Shown: positions 46,597-57,700 of the stretch, piece after piece
How the letters are laid out: every line of letters begins with the position of its first letter
Numbering within the stretch: position 1 is the first letter of the stretch
Assembly: GCA_037178855.1 (NCBI GenBank)
Contig: JASJZC010000004.1
Coordinates: forward strand, 2,108,001 to 2,172,000
Length of the DNA stretch: 64,000 nucleotides
Reading direction: 5' to 3'
Origin: Oscheius sp. JU75
Lineage: Eukaryota > Nematoda > Chromadorea > Rhabditida > Rhabditidae
The notes under the pieces: model-generated
Seen by the model: the letters and a program-made list of their open reading frames with translations, nothing else
What the model was told of the DNA's origin: nothing
The model's database searches: none
Made by a program: the position numbers and the translations under genes

Positions 46597-48158
46597 GTCC
46601 TAATGACTGGGAGAGATCGGCGCGGCCTCGCACCAGCGCGGCGGTCTTCTTCTGTGGCTTCTTTTACTCCATCTCTATTGGTGTCAACAGGCCCCTTTGG
46701 ATTTTGCGCAGATTAGACAGCAGCTTTTGTATTGAGACGGATGGGGAGAAGGACGACGAAAGGAGCAGTTGGTGGAACGGAGAGCGCGAAAGTAAGAGTC
46801 AAGGACAGGTCGGATTTCGATCGAAATGAAAGGAAATGGCAGATTCTAGAGTGTTTCCTTGGTGACTCATTAGGCAATGGTATCGTAATAAACTTTGCAT
46901 GGGCTTGAATCACGTGCTTCGCTTCAAATGTCTCATTGCACCCATTTATACCATCTCCCAGTCTTCTCACACACTTCCCCCATGCCATATTCTCCATTTC
47001 TTTTCGAAGATGCTCTCAAACACGACAAAAAATTTGTATAACTTGATGGCTGATTCTATTTCAATGCTGAGGCATTCGAATTGGTGCTCTATTTTTGGCG
47101 CGCGAAGCCTTTTTAATTCAAAAGTTGTTCCCTTGTTTTCCCTTCTTTTCGCCTTTTTTTTCAACATTTCTTTTACACTTTTTTTTCTGCCAAATAAGTC
47201 AGTCCCTTGCTGCGACATAGTAACACACCAGAAAATGAAAAATGCCGTCAGAATCATCCAATATGGAAACTAGACATGTTGAAATGTCGAGTGCATTTTG
47301 TACAGTGAATCATAGTAGTTTGGGATTGAGAAACGTCGCATTGAAATCACAAGGACGAGCAATCAATAAAATAATGGGTTTTCCTGTTTGTTGAACCATC
47401 TTGATGTTTGTATTCTTCCTCGTTTCCTCCACCTTCATTTTTCCGCTTCCATTTTATCGAACTGATTCATATCGCATGTAATTTCGGTTGAAATCTCGAG
47501 GGGATCTCTTACACCCACGCATATGGCCGGCTGTCAGACGCAGCTTCCTGCTCATATTATTCGCAACTGTTGCAGGCCAAGAAACCTACCTGATATACTC
47601 GTGTTCGTGTTCTGTTTCGCCTTTTTTTTTTTTCGGACGGAACCATTAAACTTATGCGAGGAATCGATCGAGGGACCCTGTTTTTAGCACTGGACTCACG
47701 CATGTGTGTGGGTGCAGCGCTCAATTTTCCACCGTGAATCGTTGGCCGCTGGCCGCCCTTTTCGTCACCTGACCTGATCTCCTCCATTATTTTTTATTTT
47801 CTTGTATTTTTTTGCCACAAATCTCTAACAAAAACGGTTTTGAGGTGAGCGCATAGACTAAGAATTTTCACCGGATGTAAAATATTCCCAATAATAAATA
47901 ATTTCAGCCGGTTCTAAACTCTGAAAATTGTCATTCCTCATTTACCAATTCAAAAAATGATTTTATCTTCTCAAAATCCATATTTCCTGATAAAGTCTGT
48001 TCAATTAAGAAATGGCACTTATGGTGTTTTTCTATTTTGCCAACATTTTGATAACTGGACCAATAGCCCCTAAACCACCCGCGATAAGGCAAAATCGATT
48101 GAGAATTCTTCTCGGACACTTCTCAATTTCCTTTTTTATAGAATTTTTATTTTCAGAA
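46597..48158. other. Intergenic region upstream of the PP2C gene
   Basis: About 1.5 kb with no recognised gene. Parts (47100-47200, 47380-47640) are T-rich on the plus strand, and GGTGAG near 47842-47848 together with the TTTTCAG at 48150-48156 would permit a 5'UTR intron of the phosphatase. The short open frames inside show no family resemblance. Confidence 0.5.
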
Positions 48159-49613
48159 ATGGGACAGACGCTAAGTGAGCCAGTTACCACGAAACAGTCG
48201 GCCACTTGTGCTGATTCCCAGTATATGGTTGCCTCTAGTTGCATGCAGGGATGGAGAATCAGTTAGTTATTCTCTCCTAATTTTAAAACCTTGTCTCACA
48301 GATATGGAGGATGCTCATACTCATCTGCTTTCTCTTCCCGATGATCCTCAGTCAGCCTTTTTCGCTGTTTACGATGGCCACGGCGGTCCCAAAGTGGGTT
48401 CTTCATCTTTTTGTTACATTTCTCAACTGTATTTGTAGGTATCTCAATATGCGGGTATCAATCTACACAAACAAATAGTTCAACAGAAAGAATATGGTCA
48501 GTCTAGTAACACGTCGAATAAAAAGAACAATTTGTAGCTGATGGAGATATGAGCAGAGCTCTCCAGAAAGGTTTTCTCGCCCTTGACGAACAAATGCGCC
48601 AGGATCAGGAAATGAAAGATGATGCTTCCGGTACTACTGCCGTCGTTGTTGTCGTAAAGGAGAAGAAAATTTATTGTGGTAGCGTTCCCATCTTCTCTGT
48701 GCGATTAAAACTTTCAGGAAATGTTGGTGATTCCCGTGCCGTGGTTTCAGTCCAAGGAGAAGCACGTCCTCTTTCGTACGATCACAAGCCAGCTCATGAA
48801 AACGAGGTGAGCGGGATGAACTTCTCGCCATAATGCTGACTTTAGGCCCGTAGAATTGTTGCAGCCGGCGGATGGGTAGAATTCAACCGCGTCAACGGAA
48901 ACCTAGCTCTTTCCCGCGCTCTCGGCGATTTCTGCTTCAAGAGAAATGAGAGCAAGTCTGCAGAAGAGCAGATAGTCACAGGTTATTCTTGTGTTGGCTT
49001 TCCGCTAAACCAATAGTTTAGCCAACCCCGATGTTATCATAGACGAAATTACCGAAGACCACGAATTCATTGTTCTCGCATGTGACGGTATCTGGGATGT
49101 TCTCAGCAACGAGGAGGTCGTCGATTTTGTCAGAGTCCGTCTCGCTGACAAACGGGACCCTCAGACCGTAAAGATTCTGTCGTTTGTCAAATGTCAAAAA
49201 GATTTCAGATTTGTGAAGAACTGCTTACTCGGTGTCTTGCACCCGATTGCCAGATGGGAGGTCTCGGATGTGACAATATGACCGTAAGACTTATTTTTTG
49301 TCTTTTCAAATTAGAAGTTTAGGTCGTCCTGGTTGTTCTCTTGCACAATAAAGACTTTGATGCTGCTGTCAGTCGCTGCCAAAGACCCAAAGTTGTCACT
49401 GAAGCCACAAAAAAAGATCTCGAACAGGTTTGTCTTGTATGTTCTTTCTCCAAGAATATGCTTCAGACTCAAGAGGTATCGAAGACTGGTGTAGAAGTTG
49501 ATCCTGTTACTAAGGAGACATTCTCTACGCCTCAAACGTCCCCAACTCTCCCTGAAGAAATGATTCCGACCGCAATGGATGATGAAGAGCCGCCGAAAGA
49601 GTTCAGTGCTTAA
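48159..49613 (+). CDS. ppm-2: PP2C-type Ser/Thr phosphatase (PPM family, ppm-2-like)
   Basis: The ATG is 2 nt after a TTTTCAG acceptor. The protein starts [20 protein letters not shown], with Gly2 fit for N-myristoylation, and carries the PPM motifs: [76 protein letters not shown] and GLGCDNMT. All metal-binding Asp positions of the fold (in ED, DGHGG, DGIWD, DNMT) are present, so it should be an active Mg/Mn-dependent phosphatase. The closest memory match is the C. elegans ppm-2 protein, which shares almost the whole N-terminus. The C-terminal about 70 residues are Thr/Glu/Pro-rich and divergent. Exons are separated by short introns, the last one inside KDLEQ/TQEV. Confidence 0.95.
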
Positions 49614-50109
49614 ACTTCATTCAAAAATCGCGCCGTCGTTGTGATATCGCTGCTCAATAATGCAAACCCAACTTTCCTTTTCTCACTTTTAGTCATACAT
49701 GTTTTCTCGATTATTTCAATAGTTGCGCTAGCATTGCGCCCTCCCTCTACCCACCAATCTTTACTCAGTTTTACATACATGTTACTATTTACACTGACTC
49801 GTTCTAGTCGGATTGTTCGCCCTTTACTTTATCCCGACACCGTCTTTTCTCACATCCATCCTACCCTTCATCGGCTGTTTAACTATGTACATACTTGTTC
49901 TTAGTTTAGTCTCTCAGGGCTGTGACGGATAGTGTTTGTCCTATTTCAACTAAATTTCCGGTTCTATAAACTTTTGTATCTCTTCATCTAGTCTGTTCTT
50001 TTAACTCGCTGTTCACTTTGTCAGTAAAATTCTGGCTATAGTCGCTCTAACAAAACCTGGACATTTGCAGAGAAGTTGCCACGTCCGATTTTCGAACTTC
50101 AAAACGGAC
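49614..50109. other. Intergenic region between PP2C and INTS11
   Basis: About 500 bp of T-rich sequence holding the PP2C 3'UTR and the INTS11 promoter or leader. A TTTGCAG at 50064-50070 could be a leader acceptor for INTS11. No gene is seen. Confidence 0.45.
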
Positions 50110-52272
50110 ATGACGGCTCCGTCGATAAGAGTTAGCGTTTTTTTTGTCAAGGAAAATGGCGTTCAGGTTGTTCCATTGGGTGCAGGACAGGATGTTGGAC
50201 GTTCTTGTATTCTCGTTTCCATCGGAGGCAAAAATGTGATGCTCGATTGCGGAATGCACATGGGCTATCAAGACGAGCGGAGGTTTCCGGATTTCTCGTT
50301 CGTTTCTTTTTTTTTTCTATTTTACACATTTTCACTTTGTAGGTACATAAGTGGAGGAAGTCGATTGACGGATTTCCTTGACTGCGTGATCATTTCTCAT
50401 TTCCACCTCGATCACTGCGGATCTCTTCCTCATATGAGCGAAGTCGTCGGTTACGATGGAAAGATTTATATGACATATCCCACAAAGGCCATCGTCCCTG
50501 TCCTTTTGGTCAGTTTGCTTATTTCTTTCACTCATTCGTATTGCAGGAAGACTATCGTAAAGTACAGACCGAGTTCCGAGGCGATACCAAATTCTTCACG
50601 TCGCATGATATCAAAAGCTGCATGAAAAAAGTAACTGTTTATCCTTGCTTCTCTAAAACCAAGTCTTCAGGTAATTGCTGTCAATCTACACGAGACTATC
50701 GCTGTAGACGACGAGCTGTCAATCCGTGCCTTTTACGCTGGTCATGTGCTCGGAGCAGCCATGTTCGAAATTCGAGTTGGAAAGCAGTCCGTATTATACA
50801 CTGGTAATTCACTTCATTTTGTCTTGAATTATGGCTCAGGTGACTACAACATGACCCCCGATCGACACCTCGGAGCAGCCAGAGTTCTTCCCGGTGTTCG
50901 CCCGGATCTTCTCATTTCTGAGTCCACCTACGCTACAACAATTCGAGATTCGAAGAGGGCGAGAGAACGCGACTTTTTACGGAAAGTTCACGATGCGGTA
51001 ATGAACGGCGGGAAAGTCCTCATCCCTGTGTTCGCCCTTGGAAGAGCGCAAGAACTTTGTATTCTGTTGGAGCAGTACTGGGAGAGAATGGATCTCAAGT
51101 TCCCCGTTTACTTCTCTCAAGGATTGGCAGAACGCGCCAGAGAGGTTTATATATTTTTGGCTTGTGTCTAAATCAGGCTTTAGTACTACCGTCTCTTCAT
51201 CAATTGGACTAACGAAAAAATCAAAAATGGCTTCGTCGAAAGAAATCAGTTCGATTTCAAGCACATCAAACCCCTCGAACGTAATGCGGAAGACATGCCA
51301 GGCCCAATGGTTCTTTTCTCCACTCCAGGTTTTAAACCTTCCCGGCAAAATGAACAAACCGTCTTAGGAATGTTGCACGGTGGACAGTCGCTGAAAGTGT
51401 TCAAGAAGTGGTGCGGCGACAGCAAAAACGTGATCATTATGCCGGGATTTTGTGTGGCCGGAACAGTCGGAGCCAAAGTCATCGGCGGAATGAAACGAGT
51501 AGATATTGACGGAAAACCTCACGACATCAATCTTGGCGTCGAGTACATGTCCTTCAGTGCTCATGCCGATGCCAAGGGAATAATGGAGCTCATTCGGCAG
51601 ACCCAATGTCGTCATGTCATGTTCGTTCACGGAGAAGCCTCTAAAATGGAGTTCCTCGGAGGTGCTTTCGCTTTTATTCTCACTCTCATCTTGGTTTTCA
51701 GATAAAGTGAAAAAAGAATTCAAGATCCCAGTGCACATGCCGCCCAATGGCGAGACGGTTATTATTCCCGGAGATGTGAAAATAGAGCTGGAAGTTCCGA
51801 ATGAGATTGTCGAGAATTCTATTTCCTTGGACCCTACTCCGGCCAAAAAACATTGTCCCTTCCATGCTGCTCTGATGATTACGCGAGAAGTCTTTTTCTT
51901 TCAATGACTTTTGTAAACAATGATTCAGAATGGCCCCCAAGTTGTTTCCGTCGACACTGTGGCCAAGACGCTGGAACTGCCTCTGCATTACATCACACAA
52001 TCGCAGCTCATAACCGGAAAAAAAACCGTCAATTGGGAAATTCTAGAGGGAGATCTGAAGATGGTCGATCCCGAGCTTCAGCATAAAAAAGACGGATTGG
52101 AGATGTTCCATGGCGAAATTTGCGTTATAAAATTGGACTCACGTAACAGCGAGGTGAGGCACGTTTTCTATCGCAACTGATTTTGGTTCAGGTGGAAGTT
52201 GTTTGGGAGGAAAGTCGTGATACTTACTTGAAAAAAGTTCTCACCGTTGTACACTCCCATCTCGGACTCTAA
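50110..52272 (+). CDS. INTS11: Integrator complex subunit 11 (snRNA 3'-end endonuclease)
   Basis: The first exon encodes MTAPSIR, then a 36-nt intron, then [20 protein letters not shown]. The metallo-beta-lactamase signature HFHLDHCG, the downstream [29 protein letters not shown] and [12 protein letters not shown], and the beta-CASP segment [20 protein letters not shown] with [36 protein letters not shown] and [10 protein letters not shown] are all in place, so zinc ligands are intact. The GQDVGRSC and AHADAKGIM forms point to INTS11 rather than CPSF73. It cleaves snRNA and paused nascent transcripts in the nucleus. The C-terminal domain ([12 protein letters not shown] to VVHSHLGL) binds INTS9. 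Confidence 0.95.
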
Positions 52273-52418
52273 CCAACTACGGATTCTGTGATTCTCATTT
52301 TAAACCGGTCATAATTTCAATGAATTCCTTTTGTAGCTTAATTAATTGTTTAAAATGTGGATTTCCATGAATACCTTTCGCATATGATTTAATGAGTTTT
52401 ACATCTCTATTCAGATAG

Positions 52419-53188
52419 ATGTCACTCGAAGAAGGTCAACTTGTGAGCGAATGGTGCACGGCAGATGATATTGTGCCTGGAATCGAGCGGGGAGATTTAC
52501 TCGAGTTCCGTCGTACGGCTCGAATCGGACAGACGAAGCGGAGGATATACACGGTTAGCTTGTTGGATTTATTTCATTAAAACAATTGCAGCACTGGGCA
52601 GTTTACATAGGAAAAATCGAAGACGTTCCCCGAGTTGTTCACATTTCAACACCAGATGGAGATTTTGAAGATATGAGTAGAGGTAGTGGACACGTCAAAG
52701 ATTCATTCGCGGGACTGACCAAGCTCCTGAAAGGATCCAACCTGGCCGAAGTACGCTGTGACCCTTTACATCATGTGGCCGGCGAAGACATGCTTAGAAT
52801 AAACAACGGGCTCGACGGGTCCCATCGGCCATTTCCACCTAGCATAATCGTGGAGAGAGCTACTCACAAGGTAATTTGGTTTGTTTTTGTACAAATTTTA
52901 CTCTCAGCTGGGAGAATCCGGCTACAGTCTTCTATTTTCCAATTGCGAGCACTTCGTGAAGCATGCACGATACGGGAACAAGATCAGCTCACAGGTGACT
53001 CTCAAGTAGTAGCCTTTCAGTATAAAATTCAGGCAGTGGCAGCTAAGAGCGTAGCTCTTTCTTCATTACTAGCTGTAACTGGTAACCCTGGGATAGCCAT
53101 CGGAGCCGGTCTTCTCTTCGCCGTCACTTCGGAATCTGTCAGTCAGTTTCTGCATCGTAAATTCTCCACCAACTTTCGGTTTTTTTAA
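52419..53188 (+). CDS. LRAT-domain (NlpC/P60-like) protein, PLAAT/HRASLS relative
   Basis: MSLEEGQLVSEWCTADDIVP is followed by GIERGDLLEFRR, HWAVYIGKIEDVPRVVHI, LGESGYSLLFSNCEHFVKHA and RYG. The catalytic His (HWAVY), second His (VVHI) and Cys (NCEHFV) of the LRAT fold are all present. Relatives are acyltransferases or phospholipases acting on phospholipid or retinol. After the domain comes a glycine/alanine-rich hydrophobic segment (SLLAVTGNPGIAIGAGLLFA), likely a membrane anchor as in PLAATs. An ATTCAG acceptor ends 4 nt before the ATG and only 146 nt separate it from the INTS11 stop, so it may be the second gene of an operon. Confidence 0.87.
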
Positions 53189-53419
53189 CCTTTGCCTGTT
53201 ATTTTGCCATAGTTTATTCGGGTTTATTGTAGCTTTATCTCTCTTGTGTATATACTGACCATAAATATTGAATCACATTCATGTTTATTGTTTTTGAAGT
53301 ACGTACTTTGTATACCTTGAAATGTGGCTGGAAATGGCACCTGTTGTATATGTGGGGGCTTTCTCGTCTGAGTAAGGCAAGTGAAGAGCGATATTAGTCA
53401 AAAACAATTGCACATAAAA

Positions 53420-53820
53420 TTAACAGTCGGTAGTAGTTTCGAAAAGGGTTTGGTTCAATTTGGGGCGTGAAGAAGGACGTGGGCGTCGAGCAGGGAGACT
53501 AGCTCCTGTTCGAATATTCCACCGATTCCATACGGAGCAATAGTCAGGAGAAGGCTCATCGATGGCGGTTTCTGTGCGAGAAGTTTGGGCAGGCGTCATT
53601 GAGACGACTTCACGACGCTTGTTTTTTCGAGCTCGCATCGAAAGTCGTTCATTTGTACCCGGAGATGGTGTTTGGGAAGGAGTAAAGGCGAATCTGAAAC
53701 AGTCCTTTTTGGCTTCGTCGGAGAGAAATTTTGTCTGCAACCCTGCACAGACCTTTTCGCTAACACGCGCAACGACCGGTCTTTCCCCTTCCACCTCGTC
53801 GAATCCTAAAATTTTCTCCC
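53420..53820 (-). CDS. Hypothetical small basic protein
   Basis: A minus-strand frame of about 130 residues runs from a TTTTAG acceptor at about 53810 to a stop at 53420. It encodes FDEVEGERPVVARVSEKVCA, SLRMRARKNKRREVV-like and SQTPSPGTNERLSM segments, rich in Arg, Ser, Pro and Thr. No family is recognised. The even amino-acid spread, with TPSP and RKNKRRE motifs, suggests a nuclear phosphoprotein, but the first exon was not found. It lies between the convergent-tail LRAT gene and divergent EIF1AD. Confidence 0.4.
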
Positions 53821-54060
53821 TTTCATCTCAAAAAATCGCTCAATTTTTATTATTTTCGACAGGTTTTGTGCGCAAACGATCTCTCCTCTCCATACTAATT
53901 TATGCATCCATCAAACTTTTGTTTTCAGCTTCGATCGTCGGGCCTAGCCTCTCGGTCGACTTATATACTTTTTTTTCCAACCTTCAAGCTGAAGACAAGA
54001 AGAACAAGGCATATAAGTCTCATTGACAAAGTATCCTAACGTCTTCCAAATCGCCAGAAA

Positions 54061-54715
54061 ATGTCTGTTGCTAGCAAACGTCGTTTCGTCACAAACAAGG
54101 TACGATCTTCATGTTATCTCTATAAATTTCAACTCAGGTCGAATCTGAGATGTTTCTTCCCGCCGAAGGGGATATCATTGCTCAAGTCAAAGCTGCTCGT
54201 GGCAACAATCTCCATGAAATTGAAGATCAATGTGGAAATACCTATGTGGTCAGCATGCCCCAGAAGTTTCGAAAGGCAGTCTGGATTCGTCGTGGACAAT
54301 TCGTCGTTGTACGACCCATCGATGAAGGAGATAAGGTTGTCTACTGTTTACACAGTTCACTTCGAACCTTTTTTTTAGGTAAAGGGTGAGATCGAACATG
54401 TGCTTGATGAGGAAAACGTCCTCTACATCCGTGAAATGAAGAAGTGGCCGGTACATTTCGAGGACGAGGCCGAACAGATGACTCGTGACTCCAAAAGAGG
54501 AAACAAGGGTGATCATCCGATGATTGACGAGGACATGCTCCCTCCCAGGTCTGTGTTCTCATTCTATTTTCGTTAAACACAAGTTTAGTGATAGCGAGGA
54601 GGAGAACGAAGAAGACGACGAAAGTTCGGATGAAGATCTTTCCGAGGACGTCGATTCGGATGAGGAAATCGAACAGTTCAACCCCAACCGTGCTCTTGCG
54701 CCTCAAAATAGCTGA
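54061..54715 (+). CDS. EIF1AD: EIF1A-domain protein EIF1AD
   Basis: Four exons: 54061-54099, 54139-54334, then about 54379-54548 and 54589-54715. After MSVASKRRFVTNK come the S1-like OB-fold elements GDIIAQVKAARGNNLHEIED, TYVVSMPQKFRKAVWIRRGQ and FVVVRPIDEGDKVKGEIEHV, then an acidic Ser/Asp/Glu tail. These are the signatures of EIF1AD/Obelin, a 40S maturation factor, rather than eIF1A itself, which has a different N-terminal tail. The stop is only 37 nt from the stop of convergent PAR-3. Confidence 0.92.
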
Positions 54716-54734
54716 TTATACGACTGCGTTACAG

Positions 54735-54740
54735 AATAAA
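54735..54740 (+). terminator. Polyadenylation signal of EIF1AD
   Basis: AATAAA 19 nt after the EIF1AD stop. Cleavage the usual 10-25 nt downstream falls inside the last codons of the convergent PAR-3 gene, whose stop is at 54753-54755. Confidence 0.65.
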
Positions 54741-54752
54741 TTACTTACTTAC

Positions 54753-57700
54753 CTAGTAGTGGGAAAAGTGATTGGAGTAGAGCTGACTGGGTTCGGCCTT
54801 TGGTGTGGCTGGCTGACTCGGACGAGACCATCGCGGTCCTCGCTCTGACGGCGCTCCGAAGGCGGCCTTGATGAGCGGTGCTGCTCCAGCTGCTCCACCG
54901 CCGCTGTACGCGAACCACGAGTTGAACATGTGGTGGTAATCTGGTCTCCTTGGAAGGGAACGCTCTTCCGTATAGCCGGGATGAGCATATATTGGCTGCT
55001 GTTGCTGCATATAGGCTCCTGGACTCCCACTGAACAACAGTATTGATTTTGGTATTCGCAAGACAACAAACCTGGGAAGTGGGTAGTGATAGGGCGGCGG
55101 CTGGGGACGACTGGGGGAATTTCGATGCTCCTCTGGGTAACGATGGGCTTGGTACCGATCGTAGAGGCCGTAGTCGTAGTAGTTTGAGACCTAAACGGAT
55201 TGTATTGTACTTCGAAGGAGGTCTTTCAAGCAACAGAGGAAAAGTCTCGGTATCCCAGTGCTACTTGTGTGCGTAACGGACAAGAGGGGGAATAGATCTG
55301 TGTGAAGCGATAGAAAACATGGGTGTTACCTAGCCCTCTGACTAGCGTAGAAACGCGAATTTGAAATGATCAAAGGCGGTGGAGACGGCGGCTGAACAGA
55401 TTAACCATGTACCCTCACAATCCATTAGAAAGAAGTTGTCTTACCTGAGGAGGTTGATGTCTTTGGGGAAGACTAGCAGCTGAGATGTTTCTGTTAGCCA
55501 TAGCCTCTCTTTGTCGCAATCGCTCATAGTGTTCTTGAACACGACGGCGATCCTCCTCCTCCTCTTGTCGAAGTCTATCGGCTGGAGTTTCTTTCGAAAA
55601 TCCGAACCAGCTCTTGACAGCACTGAAGAGAATGTGACGATAGAAAAGACTGACTCTCACCTTCCGACGCTCTTCCTTCGTGACTTATCTCTAGATATAT
55701 TTACGTCGCGTCGTTCTACAGCTATTTCTGTCCCAGGAGGATAAGGACGTGGAGAAACTTCGTGTCTCACAGAGACTGGTGTCCGATTGATACTCTCCAT
55801 GCTCAGAGATCTCCTATGGTTGTTATCTGGAGTTTGTAGTGACTGATGATGTGGGGATCGAGGTTGACTTCGAGCTCGTGCTGCCGCTCGCTGAGAAGCA
55901 CTTCGCGCCGATGGACCAGGGAAAGACGAAGTCATTGAAGAAGAAGACATTGGTGGGGCTAAAGGTTTGGTATTCTGGCATAGTCACTCTCCTACCACTT
56001 GTCTGCCTCTGATGTTTGATGTCTTGAAACAACTTGATGTGGTTTGGATCGTTTTGCGATCCCATGCCTCTCTTCTCACTCATACTCTTGCGGGTAGGAG
56101 CTTCTCGGTCGAACAGGTCTGGCGAGGGGATCTCCAGAATGTCACTAGCGATCGACGATCGTTTCTCATCTGATGACTGACTGAATCGAATAGAAATGGG
56201 AGACGGAGTGGCACTGATTGCGTGGGAGTCTCCACTCTCAATGTGGATCGGATTTTCTGTACCAAGCATTTTCCTTTGGATACTCAGTCTGTAATCGGCT
56301 GTTTCTCAGTTATAGATCCAGTTACCTGACAGAATTGGAAATGGAGCCGAGACTCTTAAAACAGCCGGATATTTTGTGACTGGCCTCGTTGTTTGAGTCC
56401 TCGTCCAGTCGAAGATTTTCGATTCCAACTATCCGATCATCTATTCTCAGTCTGCCGTCTTTGAAAGCAGCTCCACCTGTCAGAATCTGAAAGAAGATCA
56501 TTCACAGCTCTTATAATGCCTCACATCCTTGATGAAGATACCGCAGTCCACTCTCGTCTTATCCGATCTAACAGTCACTCTTGCCTTCAGTCGTATTCCG
56601 AGTCCGGCACTGCCCGTACTGTTGAGAGGGATGATGAACTCGTGTTCTTCGAGAGACGGCTTGTCTTTGGGTTGTTCGGCAACTGGGTCAGTTTCCTTGT
56701 TCTCCTTGTCGTCTTCTTCTACCCGCGACACCAAAAAGGCGACCTTCAGTCCATTCTTCGCTTGTTTGAGTCGATCCACAACTTCTGGTTGAGTCAAATC
56801 AGAAGTTTTCTCTCCGTTTATCTGAAAGTTTATAATTGTTTGGACTCAGTCAGTCGACTCGAAGAAGGGCGCCATGGAGAGCTGGGTTCCGACGCAAGAT
56901 GCAGCTCAAGAGCCAAGAATACCAAAGACTTCGAGCACAATGTCATGACTGACGATGTCTACGCTTTTGCCGGTGTCAAGTAAACAGTTCTGCTGAAGAC
57001 CTACACCGAGTACGAGGCGGTCCTCAGTGAGCTGATCTGACGCCTCGCTCCAGCCGAATGACAGCGTCAACAAGAAGGATTCTTTGGTGTGTGCTCCGGG
57101 CGAGGATTCGATAGAACGACTGGGCGCAACTATCTAGGAATGGAAAACTCGGCTGCCTACCAACAAAGAACACAAATGAAAGCAGTCTAGTTTGAAAAGA
57201 TGGAAAGATGTCCAGGTCTCTACGACATGCTGTCAACTACGAGAGGAACGCTCAGAAGATCAGTCCCGCGATTCTCCGTTACATGCGACAATTCCGAGCC
57301 AAGCTGTACCCGCAGTTCAAGAAGGACTTTGACTCGTTCGAAACAGCCAGGGACAAAGTGGATGTCGCTCGTCACATTATCAAACAGGCCAAGAACACAC
57401 TGGAGATCGAAAAGAGATCTGTGGGCTATATGTAGGCTGTAGAACTCGCTCGATACACAGTGTACCTCCTTTCTTCAGAAACTGAAGGAGCTGCCCAAGT
57501 ACTAGAAGAGTTATGGACTAACAAGACACAATGAAAAGCCGTAACTGAACTTCTTCTCTTACCTCGAGTAATCGATCTCCTGCCTTTAAATGACCCAGAG
57601 CTATGCCGTTCGGCTTGACTGTTCCTATGTAGAAGAGTCTTTCGCCAGCTGCAGTTTCTCTTCCTGTCACAGTGAATCCGAATCCGGCGGAACCTAGAGG

